This document shows, piece by piece, positions 4,817 through 6,648 of a stretch of 6,648 nucleotides of DNA. Source of the DNA: Planctomycetota bacterium (GTDB lineage: Bacteria > Planctomycetota > UBA1135 > GCA-002686595). A program made the translations under genes and the position numbers. The stretch lies in the NCBI GenBank assembly GCA_028823185.1, contig JAPKBY010000102.1, forward strand, positions 1 to 6,648, in the 5' to 3' direction. Numbering within the stretch: position 1 is the stretch's first letter; every line of letters begins with the position of its first letter. Under the pieces are notes generated by a model. The model was not told where the DNA came from, searched no databases, and saw nothing but the letters and a program-made list of their open reading frames with translations.

Positions 4817-6648
4817 ATGGACCGATGGGGTGTCTGGGGCCTTCAAGCCGTCCTCCTAGCTGCAGGGATCTACTTCTTCCTCGGCTTCATGAAGACGACG
4901 CGCGGAAGCGGGATCGTTCGCGGCCTCGTCGTCGCCTTCGCCGTGATCGCCCTCGGACTCTGGGGAGTCGCCCAAGTCTTTGAGCTGGAGGAGTTACAAC
5001 ACATCCTCCGCGGGAGCACGCCTTATGTGGTGATGATCCTAGTGATCCTCTTCCAACCGGAGCTGCGCAGAGGGGTCGCCCGACTGGGCGAACAGAACAA
5101 GCTCGCTAGGCTCTTACGCGGTGAACGCCCAGAGGCCGTCAGCGAAGTCTCAGCAGCCATGATCGCTATGGCTAAGCGCAAGCATGGCGCGCTGATCGCC
5201 TTCCAACGCACAACCCCGCTCGACGCCTGGACCCAGAACGCGGTCAGCATTCAAAGCCACGTCGATCGCCGCCTGCTCCAAGGAATCTTCCAACCAGGCG
5301 GCGCACTGCACGACGGCGCCGTCGTCATTGACCACGATCGCTTGATCGCAGCGTCCTGCATCTTCCCTCTGACTGAGAGCATCGAGGTTCACACCTCAAC
5401 CGGGACTCGTCACCGTGCGGCGCTAGGACTCTCCGAAGAGACAGACGCCCTCACGATCGCCGTCAGCGAAGAGACCGGAGAGATCAGCGTCTGCGAGAGC
5501 GGCGCCATGCAAAGGAATGTGGACCATGAGCGCCTCGAAGGCCTCTTACGCAACCGCCTCGGCGCCCTCGACCCCAACCAGAGGGTTTCCGATCGTCGCA
5601 GCGCGGGAGCCCTCGCCAAGCTCTCCTCATTCGTCGGAGCGGTCCTCTTCCAAGATCTAGGCCGCAAGGTCGCCGCGCTCTTCTTAGCGAACGCTTGGCT
5701 GCTCCTCGCCTACAACGACATAACGATCGAGACGGAGGCTTGGCTTAGCATCAGAGGTGCCGCCCCCTCTGTTGAGGCCTCACTCTCACCCGGCACGATC
5801 CTCGCGCTCATGCCCACCGATGACACACATCTCCGCACCCCGAGCCCTGATGAGCGTCTAAAGGTGCTCATCTCAGGCCCCAGAGCGGAGATAGACCGCA
5901 TCACCAGTCTCGGCTTAGGTGGCAGCTACACCATCGAAGAAGGCTTCAAAGCCAGCGAACTAGGCCTCGCCATTGAAGATGTCCGCTTCGTCTGCGGCGG
6001 CGAACAACTTGACGTCCGCGTCAGGATCGTTTGGGCAGATGACCGCCTCCCTGTTCTCAGCCTCGAACGCACCGCGAGCCAACGCATAGATCTCTCCCCT
6101 CAACACCTCGTCGTCAACGATGAAGCCTTAGACCCCCGCTTCGAGCTCCACCTCGACAGGACTGTCTTCCGCCCAACCACCGTCTTCGTCGATGGCCCAG
6201 CGGCACAAATACAGCTCCTTCGTAACGGGGAGCTCCAGCTAGGCTTTGCGCCGATCACCCTCGGGCCCGAGGATCGCAAGAGCCGCGTCGTTCGCCTCTC
6301 TCTCTTAGATGAGCTAACAGCGAACGGGCTCCGGCTAACGGATGAGGCGCCCGCAGAGGCAGAGCTAGAGATCACCGCTACCAGCAGAGACTTGGGCCAG
6401 CTAGAGATCGAGCTCCCTCTGGTAAACCTCGCGAGCACAGCAGGCGCTCGCCCAGGAGACTGGACGCTCCCCTTCGCCGCTCAAAAATCCGTATTCGGGA
6501 TCAAGACCGAAGCGGTCATACCCACGACAGAGAGCCCGGACTCACAGTCCTACCTGGAGCGGCGCGCTACCGTCAGAAGGTTCGTAGAAGAGCACCTCAA
6601 GGTCTTTGTCGACATCTCAAGGGTCGATTCAGAGGGCGCAGGCACCGC
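4817..6648 (+). CDS. cdaA: Diadenylate cyclase CdaA fused to YbbR/CdaR-like domains (3' partial)
   Basis: The frame is uninterrupted from ATG 4817 to the window edge: 610 codons and no stop. CdaA makes c-di-AMP from two ATP. The first 245 residues are a normal CdaA. They have three membrane helices (about 9-25, 33-54 and 68-79, ending in the family hallmark ILFQPELRRG). The DAC domain follows, with its catalytic motifs HDGAVVI (DGA at 166-168) and GTRHRAALG (RHR at 198-200), then VSEETGEIS (217-225). Characterised CdaA proteins end soon after this (about 270 residues). Here a linker leads to a fourth hydrophobic helix, LGRKVAALFLANAWLLLAY (281-299), which looks like the N-terminal anchor of YbbR/CdaR proteins. 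It is followed by at least two YbbR-like beta-rich repeats (for example LKVLISGPRAEIDRI at 348-362 and FRPTTVFVDGPAAQIQLL at 451-468). The topology agrees: cyclase in the cytosol, YbbR part in the periplasm. CdaR is the membrane regulator of CdaA in Firmicutes and GlmM another partner; glmM is expected downstream. The cyclase call is very secure, the YbbR call good. Confidence 0.93.
   Translation, partial: MDRWGVWGLQAVLLAAGIYFFLGFMKTTRGSGIVRGLVVAFAVIALGLWGVAQVFELEELQHILRGSTPYVVMILVILFQPELRRGVARLGEQNKLARLLRGERPEAVSEVSAAMIAMAKRKHGALIAFQRTTPLDAWTQNAVSIQSHVDRRLLQGIFQPGGALHDGAVVIDHDRLIAASCIFPLTESIEVHTSTGTRHRAALGLSEETDALTIAVSEETGEISVCESGAMQRNVDHERLEGLLRNRLGALDPNQRVSDRRSAGALAKLSSFVGAVLFQDLGRKVAALFLANAWLLLAYNDITIETEAWLSIRGAAPSVEASLSPGTILALMPTDDTHLRTPSPDERLKVLISGPRAEIDRITSLGLGGSYTIEEGFKASELGLAIEDVRFVCGGEQLDVRVRIVWADDRLPVLSLERTASQRIDLSPQHLVVNDEALDPRFELHLDRTVFRPTTVFVDGPAAQIQLLRNGELQLGFAPITLGPEDRKSRVVRLSLLDELTANGLRLTDEAPAEAELEITATSRDLGQLEIELPLVNLASTAGARPGDWTLPFAAQKSVFGIKTEAVIPTTESPDSQSYLERRATVRRFVEEHLKVFVDISRVDSEGAGT

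Noticed and set aside
5023..6438. Several bottom-strand frames of 64-112 codons inside the cdaA-ybbR region
   Set aside because: All oppose a continuous, recognisable top-strand gene and are Ser/Arg-rich shadows.

Overview
The window reads as a stretch of chromosome from a Gram-negative (two-membrane) bacterium. By eye the base composition is moderately GC-rich, with strong C-ending codon preference in ftsH. All five recognisable genes lie on the + strand and coding density is high; the only gap of any size is about 200 bases. The Walker A and pore regions of FtsH (GTPGCGKT, ISGSDFVEMFVGVGASR) and the absence of a Shine-Dalgarno sequence before ftsH recall Planctomycetota and other PVC-type bacteria. 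That taxonomic reading is inference only; a deltaproteobacterial-type lineage is not excluded. I see no mobile element, tRNA, rRNA or CRISPR array.

Layout: (1) 1-1127 is an outer-membrane biogenesis pair: the 3' part of a BamD-like TPR lipoprotein gene, coupled by an ATGA overlap to an LptE-like gene. (2) 1128-1329 is non-coding. A perfect 9-bp inverted repeat sits across the lptE stop codon, and the rest is the presumed leader of the next operon. (3) 1330-4814 holds ftsH (membrane AAA+ zinc protease with an enlarged periplasmic domain) joined by a second ATGA overlap to folP (dihydropteroate synthase with an N-terminal extension of about 100 residues). (4) 4817 to the window end is one open frame that starts 2 bases after folP. 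It encodes a CdaA-type diadenylate cyclase continuing without a stop into a fourth membrane helix and YbbR (CdaR-like) repeats. The frame is cut by the window edge.

How the genes fit together: ftsH-folP-glmM is a known order in enterobacteria and cdaA-cdaR-glmM a known order in Firmicutes. This window looks like the combined arrangement ftsH-folP-cdaA/cdaR-(glmM), so glmM is predicted just beyond the right edge. The most interesting feature is the apparent fusion of the c-di-AMP synthase to its membrane regulator. Its predicted topology (three helices, cytosolic cyclase, fourth helix, periplasmic YbbR repeats) is what joining the two separate proteins end to end would give.
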